64,000 nt of DNA from Bryum argenteum (Eukaryota > Streptophyta > Bryopsida > Bryales > Bryaceae). Numbering within the stretch: position 1 is the stretch's first letter; each line of letters begins with the position of its first letter. Shown here piece after piece: positions 1 through 21,406 of the stretch. A model generated the notes under the pieces. It made no database searches and had not been told where the DNA came from. It was given only the letters and a program-made list of their open reading frames with translations. Where the stretch lies: the NCBI GenBank assembly GCA_037043015.1, contig CM073321.1, positions 19,961,001-20,025,000 on the forward strand, in the 5' to 3' direction. The position numbers and the translations under genes were made by a program.

Positions 1-54
1 CTACTGTTATGTCGTTCTGCTTAATGATACTGCAGTGATTCTAATGCATTGCAG

Positions 55-11306
<11,252 letters not shown>

Positions 11307-12799
11307 TGTTGAGAACTTCATTTCAACTCTATTGTAAACTTATTGTCATCTAACTCTAGAAAGATTAGGGAGTGGGCAACTTGTTCCCTACGTACTGGAA
11401 TATACACTAGTATTCACGTCCCTTTTTCTCCTTTTGTACGGGGTCGTAAGGATCCTCAATGCATCAGACTAGTACTCGATGTCGAGAATCGGAGCCTTGA
11501 ATGCATCACGCGCTTCCGAGGAGTTTTCCCCCGAAGGAAACCACCCCCTTCCGCAGGGTTACAAGCTTCTGCAGAGAATCACTAATAACCGCTTCCATTG
11601 AATTGATCTTACATCTGATGAATGCTAATAAATTTCTTTTGATGTCTTTTATCGCCCCAGATTGGAGTAGTGAAAGTTCTGAAACTTATTCAAAGTGCAC
11701 ATTGGAATCTGATACAAAGTATAACACTAAAGGCATGAGGACCTTAATCCGAATGGCCCCGATAATCGGACAGGCTGAAAGGATGATTACCATGACTGTT
11801 TACCATACAATGGAATGAAGACTACCATGGAATGGGATGAAGATTACCAGGGAGTGGAACGAAGATTTTCTTGAATAGCATGTTCCTTACATGTGCATGG
11901 GGTACGGTGAACCACTCTACGTGTACCAATATCAGTCACTTGCAAAGTTTGTAATAAAAGATGTAAGAGCTTAGTAATCAAGGAGTTAGCTTTCCCCATT
12001 CTTCATTAGAATTTTACAGATGAGTGAATATGGCTTTTGCAAATTTTATTTTAGGGAATGTGAGAAGGTAAGCACGATTTCAAGCCTTTGAATGAATCTA
12101 TTAGAGCTTGAGATATGGGAGTCCAAAGTGGTGGGCATGCCTTTTTGTGAGACAATTCAACATCACACTTTTATTTTAGGGTTGAATAGTCATTTTAAAT
12201 GTATGAGTGTAACACATGAAAGATGCATAGTGATCATTGTTGTGTTTTGAGTGGCTTCAAGGCACAGACTACGTTTCAATGAGTGTATCTTAAAAACCTC
12301 TGGAAGTGGCTATTATCGTCTTCCACATTCTCTTTAATCTTCCCAAAGCCTCGTCCTCATACATGAAATACGGGATTCACTTGGTCCGGAATTGTGCATC
12401 ATACTTCAACTTCTTCACTACAATATCTGTTGTTAAAAATACCGCAAAAATAGAATTTTTTTATTTTTACTATTTTCTAATTTTTGAAAAATAGTAACTC
12501 ACCCATTCAATCAATCCAAGTATAAAGAACTTCCTAAATGCAAGAAAATAGGTGCTTATACCTACATCTCTTTATCGTCACACGTTGGGAGACCAAAGTG
12601 CATGTGATAGTTAACCCCTAAACGTCCCAGCCTATTTTTAGCAGAAAAGCACATTTCCATAGAATTCGTCATAGATAAAAATGAAGAGAAGCTATTAAGA
12701 TCTCAACCGTACAAACTTGTAATGGACTTATCGAAGATCATGTGGACCAAAATTTGAGTCATGAGGCCTTATAGATCAAGAGATCATAACATAATAATA
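11307..12799. other. 3' flank and intergenic DNA, no gene seen
   Basis: AT-rich non-coding sequence after the SYD stop codon. The 3' UTR and poly(A) site should lie in the first few hundred bases but I cannot place them. Open frames at 11343-11818 look incidental. A short motif near 12589 (ggagaccaaagtgcatg) recurs near 26802, marking a dispersed repeat. Confidence 0.5.
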
Positions 12800-13508
12800 C
12801 TAAAAACAAAGTGCAATTATTTCTTCATTTTCACTTTGAGGTTGAAATGCTACCAATATACCTAATGCAATGAAAAAATCACCAACTAGAAAGATGTTCA
12901 CCTTCATCTTAATAAGTCCTTTACCCAAAAAAAATTCATCAAAAAAATTTCTTGGCTCAAATAAAAGCCATGCAATGGTAAAAACTACCAAAAATTTTAC
13001 AAAGGAAAAATAGTACAAAATTGGACCCTTTGCATTCAATTTCATGCCTTATCTTCAAAACATCTTCGATCTTGTTAAGGTTTCTACCACTTAGACTAGA
13101 CTCTAATTGGAGGCTATCCCAAAAAATTAAGTTGAAATCCAACGGTGGATGAAGGAGATATAGCTCCTCAAATATCATCCATTTTCTCACTTTTTCTGTT
13201 GACAAAACATCATTGCAAAGCCAATAGCAAAATCATTTGGATCAAAAAACTTCTCACTACAAAGTTGTTAAGAATCACCTCAAGATCATGACCATGAAAA
13301 AAAAAATCATTAAAAACTATTTTTGGTTTCACATAATTGGCTTGCAATGGTAATACATGCCCCATGCTTAGAAACCCAAAAACAAGAACTGTCTCCACTA
13401 AAGTGCATTTCATTAATTCATAATTTATTGTATGGGCTTGCAAATTTTACAACACAAACTAGACTTGATTTGGAACCTAACCCAAGTGATTTCATCCAAA
13501 ACGGACCT
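12800..13508. repeat. Divergent copies of an old dispersed repeat related to the CACTA satellite
   Basis: Two stretches (about 13090-13180 and 13450-13508) align by eye with the reverse complement of the 190-bp unit at 18189. Both share the core ACTAGACTT...TTG.AACC.AACCCAA followed by AAA.C.GAC and ATGA.GA. The second copy continues beyond the copia insertion at 26702-26745. Identity looks like roughly 70 percent over the core, estimated by eye. Confidence 0.5.
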
Positions 13509-13513
13509 CGGAT

Positions 13514-13765
13514 TGTTGAGAGCATCGACGAGAGAAAGCAAGAGGGAGAAAACAAGAATTGGTGAAAGAGTGCCAAGAGCTTCAAGAGCCTCGGGCTTTA
13601 TAGAGATCGGGGTTGGTGAGTACAGGCGGCACCGTAATGGCACCAAAGGTCAACTGCAGTGAACAGGCAGTTCGGACAAGTGGCACTGTAGCTAACTACC
13701 AGCTCCCGGGAGATGAAGCGGCGCCTATCTACACTAGGTGTTCCGCTAGTCGGCCTATCACAACA
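13514..13765 (-). repeat. 3' LTR of the copia element
   Basis: 252 bp and uninterrupted. It differs from the split 5' LTR (17337-17462 plus 26571-26696) at five positions, all transitions, about 2 percent. It is preceded on the left by the target duplication CGGAT. Confidence 0.95.
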
Positions 13766-13774
13766 CTCCTCCTC
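13766..13774 (-). other. Polypurine tract of the copia element
   Basis: On the minus strand GAGGAGGAG lies directly against the 3' LTR, the position required for plus-strand DNA priming. Confidence 0.75.
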
Positions 13775-13855
13775 GACTAAGGAACACCTCGTTAAAAACT
13801 ATGCCTTGAATAAAAACCCAGTGGGAAAAGTTCAAGGATAGAAAAGAGTGTGTCC

Positions 13856-15700
13856 TCACAAGTCTTGGAGAGAGCGCATGCCGGCAGCTTGGACAAGTTC
13901 ACGGTGCTTGAACGGCGGTAGCGCTTTGGTCAACATATCTGCAACGTTCTTGGATGACTCGATCTTCGTAACTGCTACCTGTTGTGTCTCCACAAGGTCT
14001 TGCATGAACCCAAAGAGTGTTGGGCTGATGTGCTTGACACGGTCGGATTTGATGAAGCCAGTGGCGACTTGGGTGACAGCTGCGGCGTTATCTTCGTGGA
14101 TGACTGTTGCCCGCGTTTTGAATGTTGTGTCGCACTGCTCGGAGATGGCTTGCACCATCGCGCGCAACCACACTGCTTCTCGTGCTGCCTCGTGAAGCGC
14201 CAGGAGTTCCGCATGGTTTGTGGACGTCGCAGTAATCGTTTGCTTGACAGATTTCCACGAAATTGGGACACCATTCTTGATGAAAATATAACCGGTTTGG
14301 GACTTACCGTTCACCTCGTCCGTTCGAAATCCAGAATCCGCATAGCCAGTGATAGCAGGATCTGCTTTCTTTGTGAAGTAAAGTCCAAGGTCTTCGGTGC
14401 CTCGGAGATAGCGCATGAGGTCCTTGATGCCGGCCCAGTGTCGATGTGAGGGCTTGCGGTTGTGGCGTGCCAAGGTGCTAACTGCAAAGGCAATATCCGG
14501 GCGCGTGTGGGTGGCCAGGTAGAGCAATGCCCCGACCGCTGCGAGGTACCTTTTCCGGTTCACTTCTTCCTCCTCCTCCTCGCTAGGTCGATAGGGATCA
14601 TCGTTGGTCTTGCTAGGGCGGATCATGGGTGCTGAGAGTGGATTTGCCGCGGCCATGTGGAAAGTCTGAAATACCTTCTTCGTGTAGGCCTCCTGATGGA
14701 TAAGAATCCCGCCATCCGGATGGTGGTGTACCTGAAGTCTTAGACAAAACGAGGTCTTTCCGAGGAGTTTCATCTCGAATTGAGAGGTGAGAAGTTTCTT
14801 AACTTCGGAACATAAGGCTAGAGTGCCGATCAGATTTATGTAATCTTCGAACACATGGGAACGAAATTCCTTGGCGTTATCCATGTGCAAGGTTTGAATT
14901 GGACTTTCTGGAAAATGGGCTCTATACCGGAGAATCATCGCTAGTATTTTGGGAAATACCATGTTGTGAGTGGTGAGGAGGAATACTTCAGCATGGGCTC
15001 CTGATGCATCTACCAAAACGAGGAAGTAAGAGAAGGGACCTGATTGTCGGCTGATTGGTCCGCAAACGTCTCCTTGTAAGCGCTGCAGCGGGCGAGGAAG
15101 CTCGGTCGGGAGCTGCCACCTCGAAGTCGCCCTGGCGTACTTCCCCCGGATGCAGGCTGAGCACTTGGCTGTCTTATCCGCATCGCTTGTGCTCAGGTTG
15201 TGGCCGGTGAGTGCTGGTACCATTCTCCGAAACATTGTAGTGCCTAGGTGCCCAAGTTGTTTGTGCCACAATGTGGCCTTCGGTAACGCTGCCAGGTTGA
15301 CCGATATAGGCGCGTCCACCGTAATCGTCAATGCATACAGGCCAGTCGTTCCGGCGCTCACTTTTGTAATGAGTTGCGTTCCTTTACGCAACTCAAGTGC
15401 AGCGTCATCATCATTTTCACCCAAGGTGGAAATGTGGATCCCATTTGCACGCAAATCCCGGTAGCTGATCAGGCTACGGGGTGCGGCTGGAGCATACATG
15501 GCTCTTTCAATCCTGAGGGGGAATCCCCCGGGCAAAACTACCGTTGCCCGGCCCTCCCGGAACTTGAAGTTCCGGCTTCCGGCAATTGTGAGAATCTCAC
15601 AATTCAACCAGGATCCGCGCATGCAAGAAGACTCAAAAAACAGAGGATCTCTAGGAATTGTGTGAGTGGACGCTGAGTCTAAGAGAGCAGTCTCGGAGAA
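13856..15700 (-). pseudogene. copia pol polyprotein with a large internal in-frame deletion
   Basis: The minus-strand frame begins just after the gag stop. In order it encodes the aspartic protease active site (LLDSASTHTI, about 15645-15675), the GAG-pre-integrase zinc-binding region (WHKQLGH), the first part of the integrase core (DVCGP, then DNAKEF), and, after an abrupt join near 14825, the tail of reverse transcriptase followed by a complete RNase H domain (ADSGF, TEAL-like region, HEDNAAA, DMLTKALP). The rest of integrase and most of RT, including its YVDD catalytic box, are missing, yet the frame stays open across the join. The product could not reverse transcribe or integrate alone. 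It could at most supply protease and RNase H fragments, so the element depended on other copia proteins. Confidence 0.9.
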
Positions 15701-15711
15701 TGAACTTTCTC

Positions 15712-16863
15712 TTAGCTGACTACCATGTAATTTTCGGCATCTAAGTTATTCAGGGAGGGTGCATCGAGGGAGTGCACTTCCCTCTTCTCCTCCCGGAGTT
15801 TTCTAAGTTCCTGATACATGTCGCATACATAAGGTGGTGACCTACATTCTCGTGCATAATGGCCATGTCGCCCACACTTAAAACATGTATCATCTCTAGA
15901 GTTGGAAGTATGGTGACACTGACTCTGCTGTGAGCGATCCTCTCTAGGATGGGACTGATCATGAGACTGAGTGTGATGAGACTGATTCTGTGAGTACCTC
16001 GAGTCGCGGTGATCGTACCGATCAGCATGGTATCGGTTGTAGGAGTCGTAGTGCCTGTTGTCGTGCCTGTATTGGTTGTAGTCACGGCCGCGTCCTGGGC
16101 CGCGACCTCCTCCTCGTCCGCCACGAGCCGGCCGTTTGGCTGCTTCAGTGCTGTGAACCTCCGGGGCGGGATTGGAGGATGCCGGGGTTCCGGCTGCCGT
16201 AGCTGCTGGAACTGCTGGGGCTGCGGGAGTGGATGCAGCGGGGGTTTCCGTTGTGTGCACTTCCCGGGCTGGGCGGGACTCCGCATTCCGTAGGAGGATC
16301 TGCTGTTGCTTCTCTGCAAGGAGTAGATATGACATGAGTTCAGCGTGGGTCTTGAACTTCATATTACGGTACTGTTGCGAGAGAATGGCTGTAGCCGGTG
16401 GGAATGTCGACAACGTTTTGTCCATGAGTTCGGCTTCCGTCACGCGTTCTCCACAGAGTCGTAGCTGGGATGTCAAGCGATGAAGTTCCGCGTTAAATGC
16501 TTGAAAGTTGGGGAAGTCGAGTACTCTCAGGTTCACCCAATCGCTACGAGCTTGCGGGAGAAAAAGGTTCTGCTCATGTTGGAATCGCGCCTGAAGCTGC
16601 TTCCATAATTCCGCCGGATCGTTGAGTTGCACGTATTGTTGACGGAGAGACGCGTCCATGTGGCGGCGGATGAGAAGCAGGGCTTGCCATTTCTTTGCGG
16701 TTGGGAGATCATCTGCGGTGTCTGGATCAAGAACAGCGTGTAGCTCCTCGGCGTAAAGATAGGTCGTCATGTCATTGTTCGACTCCAAAAAGTTAGAACC
16801 GTCGCCCTTTAGGGCATCGAACATCAGCGTTTGAGTACGGACCTCTCTCACCGAGGTAGCCAT
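15712..16863 (-). CDS. copia Gag nucleocapsid protein
   Basis: Virus-like-particle structural protein of the retrotransposon, 383 aa from an ATG at 16863-16861. The frame is open about 100 bases further upstream, but this ATG starts the conserved N-terminus. The first half is the alpha-helical UBN2/retrotran-gag domain; then comes an Ala/Pro linker, an Arg/Gly and His/Tyr/Asp-rich stretch, and one CCHC zinc knuckle (CFKCGRHGHYARECR) for RNA packaging. The stop codon lies just before the pol frame, which is open across it in the -1 frame. The frame looks intact, unlike pol. Confidence 0.9.
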   Translation of the reverse strand: MATSVREVRTQTLMFDALKGDGSNFLESNNDMTTYLYAEELHAVLDPDTADDLPTAKKWQALLLIRRHMDASLRQQYVQLNDPAELWKQLQARFQHEQNLFLPQARSDWVNLRVLDFPNFQAFNAELHRLTSQLRLCGERVTEAELMDKTLSTFPPATAILSQQYRNMKFKTHAELMSYLLLAEKQQQILLRNAESRPAREVHTTETPAASTPAAPAVPAATAAGTPASSNPAPEVHSTEAAKRPARGGRGGGRGPGRGRDYNQYRHDNRHYDSYNRYHADRYDHRDSRYSQNQSHHTQSHDQSHPREDRSQQSQCHHTSNSRDDTCFKCGRHGHYARECRSPPYVCDMYQELRKLREEKREVHSLDAPSLNNLDAENYMVVS

Positions 16864-17336
16864 GGCGATCGGGGTGGTCACGATAAAAGAAAAGCTAGTT
16901 GCTAGGTTGATCGGGAATTGAAAAAACAGGGAGTATTCGTGCGAAAATGTGAAAAAGAATGACAAGTAAGGTTTCAGACGAAAAGCTGAAAAAAGACGGA
17001 CAGGGGAGAGATTTCACGAGAAATTCAACGTGGCTTGCTGCATTCGGTGAAAGATGTGGGGGACTCTCGGTTGCTCCTCCAGGAATCGAAAAACACCGGG
17101 ACCATCCGGCTCTGGAACGTGAAAAATAACAGAAAGCTAATAGAAAACTAGAGTTGTATTCTACGAGAAAAGCTATGCGGAGTATGGAGTAAAAAGATCA
17201 GCTAGACGGGAGGATGAGAGTCGGAGCTAGGCAATCAATCGCAGCAACGGGAGCCATGGTCACGGCAGTAATCGCAGCTAGGGAAAAGAGGAAAAACATG
17301 AAAAGCAGAAAATTGCGAAGCAACGTGTTGATAACG
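16864..17336 (-). other. copia 5' leader with primer-binding-site region
   Basis: Non-coding leader between the 5' LTR and gag. The first bases after the LTR on the minus strand read CGTTATCAACACGTT, which is not the usual TGGTATCAGAGC complementary to the initiator tRNA 3' end. The primer is therefore unidentified; an internal-tRNA primer is possible. No coding capacity seen. Confidence 0.55.
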
Positions 17337-17462
17337 TGTTGAGAGCATCAACGAGAGAAAGCAAGAGGGAGAAAACAAGAATTGGTGAAAGAGTGCCAAG
17401 AGCTTCAAGAGCCTCGGGCTTTATAGAGATCGGGGTTGGTGAGTACAGGTGGCACCGTAATG
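17337..17462 (-). repeat. 5' LTR of copia, left half
   Basis: First 126 bp (plus-strand order) of the split LTR. It stops at the ATG (17460-17462) that is duplicated at 26568-26570 on the other side of the CACTA insertion. Confidence 0.95.
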
Positions 17463-17600
17463 CACTAGTACAAAACCACGATTATTTGACTGGGGGCACT
17501 TGACTGCCTAGTCAAATTTTTAAAAATGAGTCAAAAATCGTAGTCAAATTGTCCATAGTCAAGGCTTAGTCATATGTGTAGTCAACAAATAGCGGCACCT
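17463..17600 (+). promoter_or_regulatory. Left terminal inverted repeat and subterminal TGACT/AGTCA motifs
   Basis: The terminus is followed within 140 bp by about eight TGACT or AGTCA pentamers. In En/Spm elements subterminal repeats bind TnpA. That these pentamers are the binding sites here is inference. Confidence 0.7.
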
Positions 17601-18009
17601 CGATGGGAACGCTAGGGAACAGAATTTCAGTGTGTTCCCCGACGGACGTCATCTCCTTCGACGCATCCTCCCGAAATATGATCGCACGCAATCATAAGAC
17701 ATTACTACAAAAAGAATTGGGATTTTTCGGATGCTCTCCTTAATCTTTGAGTGAGTTTGAGTATTGAGGTTTCGCTTCGGTTAAGCCCAAATCCTGGTCT
17801 CTTTGCATAATTATTTTATTCGTCATTGTACAAATTTTATTTGCAAGTAACTATCTAGGACATCAAAATCACAGAAGGTTGTATCTCTGTTAGAAATAAG
17901 ATTTCAGATGTAAATTAATGTGAATACCGGCAAGGAGATAGTTACAAGTACTAATTAAAGACTATCTTCTGAAATCATATTCCTTATGCAAATGGTTACC
18001 GCCATGCCA
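17601..18009 (+). other. Left interior of CACTA copy 1, no gene seen
   Basis: Non-coding AT-rich sequence between the left subterminal motifs and the repeat block. No open frame or clear repeat was recognised. Confidence 0.4.
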
Positions 18010-18155
18010 GTACGAGCACCCGGGTGAGGCCATAAGAGAGGGTGCCCGCACCAGCAGGGTCAAAAGTGGGCATTCCAAGTCTCAAGTATGAGCACGCGGG
18101 CGAGGCCATAAGAGAGGCTCCTGGTACCAGCAGGGTCAAAAGTGGCCATTCCAGC
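18010..18155 (+). repeat. Degenerate tandem duplication bordering the satellite
   Basis: Two units of about 78-bp spacing share gaggccataagagagg and cagcagggtcaaaagtgg. The second contains CTGGTACCAG, a variant of the GGTACC palindrome of the adjoining satellite, so this may be a degenerate edge of the array. Confidence 0.65.
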
Positions 18156-18188
18156 TCATTTGGTTGCAAAACTGTCTACTTTCCATGC

Positions 18189-19788
18189 TTTGAAGAGCCG
18201 CCAAATCCTCATACAATGTCCGATTTTGACGAAATTTGTTGGGTTGGGTTGCAAGTCAAGTCTAGTTTCAATTCTAAAAATGGAAACTTATCTCAAGACC
18301 CCATGAAAAGATTGAGTGAAAAATGATGAAAGTTGCCCTGCCGGTACCGGCAGTGCAATTTTCATGAAGTTCTCCATGTTTGAAGAGCCGCCAAATCCTC
18401 ATACAATGTCCGATTTTGACGAAATTTGTTGGGTTGGGTTGCAAGTCAAGTCTAGTTTCAATTCTAAAAATGAAAACTTATCTCAAGACCCCATGAAAAG
18501 ATTGAGTGAAAAATGATGAAAGTTGCCCTGCCGGTACCGGCAGTGCAATTTTCATGAAGTTCTCCATGTTTGAAGAGCCGCCAAATCCTCATACAATGTC
18601 CGATTTTGACGAAATTTGTTGGGTTGGGTTGCAAGTCAAGTCTAGTTTCAATTCTAAAAATGAAAACTTATCTCAAGACCCCATAAAAAGATTGAGTGAA
18701 AAATGATGAAAGTTGCCCTGCCGGTACCGGCAGTGCAATTTTCATGAAGTTCTCCATGTTTGAAGAGCTGCCAAATCCTCATACAATGTCCGATTTTGAC
18801 GAAATTTGTTGGGTTGGGTTGCAAATGAAGTCTAGTTTCAATTCTAAAAATGAAAACTTATCTCAAGACCCCATGAAAAGATTGAGTGAAAAATGATGAA
18901 AGTTGCCCTGCCGGTACCGGCAGTGCAATTTTCATGAAGTTCTCCATGTTTGAAGAGCCGCCAAATCCTCATACAATGTCCGATTTTGACGAAATTTGTT
19001 GGGTTGGGTTGCAAATGAAGTCTAGTTTCAATTCTAAAAATGAAAACTTATCTCAAGACCCCATGAAAAGAGATGAGTGAAAAATGATGAAAGTTGCCCT
19101 GCCGGTACCGGCAGTGCAATTTTCATGAAGTTCTCCATGTTTGAAGAGCCGCCAAATCCTCATACAATGTCGGATTTTGACGAAATTTGTTGGGTTGGGT
19201 TGCAAATCAAGTCTTGTTTCAATTCTCAAAATGAAAACTTATCTCAAGACCCCATGAAAAGATTGAGTGAAAAATGATGAAAGTTGCCCTGCCGGTACCG
19301 GCAGTGCAATTTTCATGAAGTTCTCCATGTTTGAAGAGCCGCCAAATCCTCATACAATGTCCGATTTTGACGAAATTTGTTGGGTTGGGTTGCAAGTCAA
19401 GTCTAGTTTCAATTCTAAAAATGAAAACTTATCTCAAGACCCCATAAAAAGATTGAGTGAAAAATGATGAAAGTTGCACTGCCGGTACCGGCAGTGCAAT
19501 TTTCATGAAGTTCTCCATGTTTGAAGAGCCGCCAAATCCTCATACAATGTCCGATTTTGACGAAATTTGTTGGGTTGGGTTGCAAGTCAAGTCTAGTTTC
19601 AATTCTAATAATGAAAACTTATCTCAAGACCCCATAAAAAGATTGAGTGAGAATTGATGAAAGTTGCACTGCCGGTACCGGCAGTGCAATTTTCATGAAG
19701 TTCTCCATGTTTGAAGAGCCGCCAAATCCTCATACAATGTCGGATTTTGACGAAATTTGTTGGGTTGGGTTGCAAATCAAGACTAGTT
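18189..19788 (+). repeat. 190-bp tandem satellite inside the CACTA element
   Basis: Eight full units starting at 18189, 18379, 18569, 18759, 18949, 19140, 19330 and 19520, plus a partial unit at 19710, nearly identical to each other. Each unit carries the palindrome TGCCGGTACCGGCA. In the last two occurrences (19474-19499, 19664-19689) this extends to a perfect 26-bp palindrome, which earlier units break by one A-to-C change. Each unit also contains a chance open frame of about 66 codons, but 190 is not a multiple of 3, so the array is not protein coding. Confidence 0.97.
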
Positions 19789-20053
19789 CAATGTTCCCCA
19801 CACATCATAGTCTCCTCAGTCACAAACACATCCAGGCCCAAAAAGGCCATTTCAATGAGGCCGAGAATGTGTTGCAGAGTCCACTTCTACCCTCTACAAC
19901 AACACACGAGCATGAGATCAAACATGAAATCAATATTCTGGTAATGGTCCACATGCAAGAGACATATAGGAAAAAAAAATAAGAATGTGAGTGGCGGGAA
20001 GTCTCAGCATCTCATTAGTATCATTGAAAATCAAGTTTGGAAATCGTATTCCT

Positions 20054-20269
20054 TTATTGATTCACATGATAGAAAGTATACAACTCATCTCCAATTGCAA
20101 TGTCTCGGGTTGCGACGGTCATTGTGTACCCTCATTCGTGTGTACACCATGGTCTAGGTAAATCAATGTACTCCCAAATGCAATTCCCTATTTCGTGTCG
20201 TCCTTTACTACTGTTGATGAAGCCCGCAACATTTCCAATTAGTACATCACCATCCTGATAGACATTATT
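20054..20269 (-). pseudogene. Captured SET-domain C-terminal fragment (CACTA copy 1)
   Basis: The minus strand encodes the C-terminal core of a SET methyltransferase domain: DGDVLIGNVAGFINSS, then a conserved NC, and after an in-frame TGA (20134-20132) VATRDIAVGDELYTFYH ending at TAA. GNVAGFIN corresponds to the cofactor-binding NH motif region and GDELYTFY to the catalytic Tyr region. The exon opens directly after CTGCAG, an acceptor-like sequence, so genomic DNA with an intron boundary may have been captured. The TGA falls where related proteins seem to have Trp (HE*GY). It is opposite in orientation to the TnpA gene and shared with copy 2 at 63166. It cannot encode a working enzyme alone, since the N-terminal SET half is absent. 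Confidence 0.75.
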
Positions 20270-20998
20270 CTGCAGCTTGCAAGACGTTTCGTTTGAATCG
20301 CGGATTGGAAGTACATAGTGAACGATACTCAGATCGAGAGTGGAGAGTGCCCACAAACGGCAACAACTCATCGCCTACAGCTGCTGGCTACATGGCAAAC
20401 GAACCCCATCCCATGAAAGGGAACTTCGAAACTTTAATCTCCCAAGTACGGCCGAAAAATGTAAATTGCGTCAACTTTGGGATAGGACCTGGATGCCATT
20501 GTCCGTGTAATCTTGTCGACGTTGAAGCGCACGCGTTAGATTCTGTAGGTGTTCTATCAACGAGCTTTCCTATTATAGGGATCTTTGCCGAAATAGTCCT
20601 TGCAGCGGTAGCGTCAGAAATGCGGCAAACAAGAACAAGCGGCCGACGCTGTTCCTACATTGTTAACACTTGGTCTGCATTAAGTTCCGCTATGTTCTTT
20701 GAAGGAGAAATTAAGGGAATCTCTGACAACAAATTGCAAAGGCCGAAACTGAGAGAGGGTTGTAGATAGGTCACTAACCAAGAAAGATTTCGTGAGTTGG
20801 GGATCGCGTTTGTACAACCGCGAGATGCTTCCGGATTGTCTCGCGACGCATACGTCTCCCCCATGCATCGCTTGCGGGGACATGAGTAACTAGTGAGTCC
20901 CCGTAAAGCGTCCTCTTTTTCCTCCTCTTGCCACAATGTCAAGTCCGCCACTCCCTCCGCGATTGTGTGTCCATCGATTAACGCATGAAAATGATGAA
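20270..20998. other. Captured DNA of unknown origin beside the SET fragment
   Basis: The same sequence occurs in copy 2 (62430-63165). Open frames exist on both strands (for example 20293-20769 plus and 20655-21062 minus), but they are broken differently in the two copies and match nothing I know. It probably arrived with the SET fragment as intron or flanking DNA. Confidence 0.45.
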
Positions 20999-21155
20999 CC
21001 ACTTGACTAAGAGTATGACTATCTTGACTGACAGTAGTCACAGTGTGACTAGAACGGGTCACTAAGAAGGGTTAATTTGACTACCCATAGTCAACACAGT
21101 CATCTTAGTCATTGGGGATGACCGTATGTGCTCGTGAAGATGACTGCAATTTTGA
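20999..21155 (+). promoter_or_regulatory. Internal TGACT/AGTCA cluster upstream of the TnpA-like gene
   Basis: More than ten TGACT or AGTCA pentamers in about 155 bp, the same motif as at both element ends, some 250 bp before the TnpA start codon. It may be the remainder of the left subterminal region and may act in autoregulation. Both ideas are inference. Confidence 0.65.
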
Positions 21156-21406
21156 AGAACAACGGCTATTTGTAGTAGCCAGGGGTGCCTACGAGTAGGT
21201 TGGTAGGTGGCTGCCAACCCTAATTGCATTTAAAGCAACGCCGTCATTTGAAATCTTCTCTGATTTGAGTGTCAAATCGAGTAACATCAACAAAGATCAT
21301 AGCCGCCTACGCACATGATGTTCTTCTTCCTCCTTGCACTCCTATTTTCCGCCATGGCTGTCATTTTGCAGCAAAATCTGTATTTTTCTGATCGATTTGG
21401 AGAGAG

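Noticed and set aside
11343-11818. Open frames just after the SYD stop codon as an extra exon or gene
   Set aside because: The SYD frame ends at 11304-11306 and these frames show no related motif or acceptor-linked continuation.
13975-14449. Plus-strand open frames across copia RNase H
   Set aside because: Shadow frames of the minus-strand pol, which has clear RNase H motifs.
18189-19788. CRISPR-like array
   Set aside because: The units are 190 bp, contiguous, without unique spacers, and in a plant transposon.
18316-19982. Series of nearly identical 64-66 codon open frames
   Set aside because: They are by-products of the 190-bp satellite; they overlap by design of the repeat and resemble no protein.
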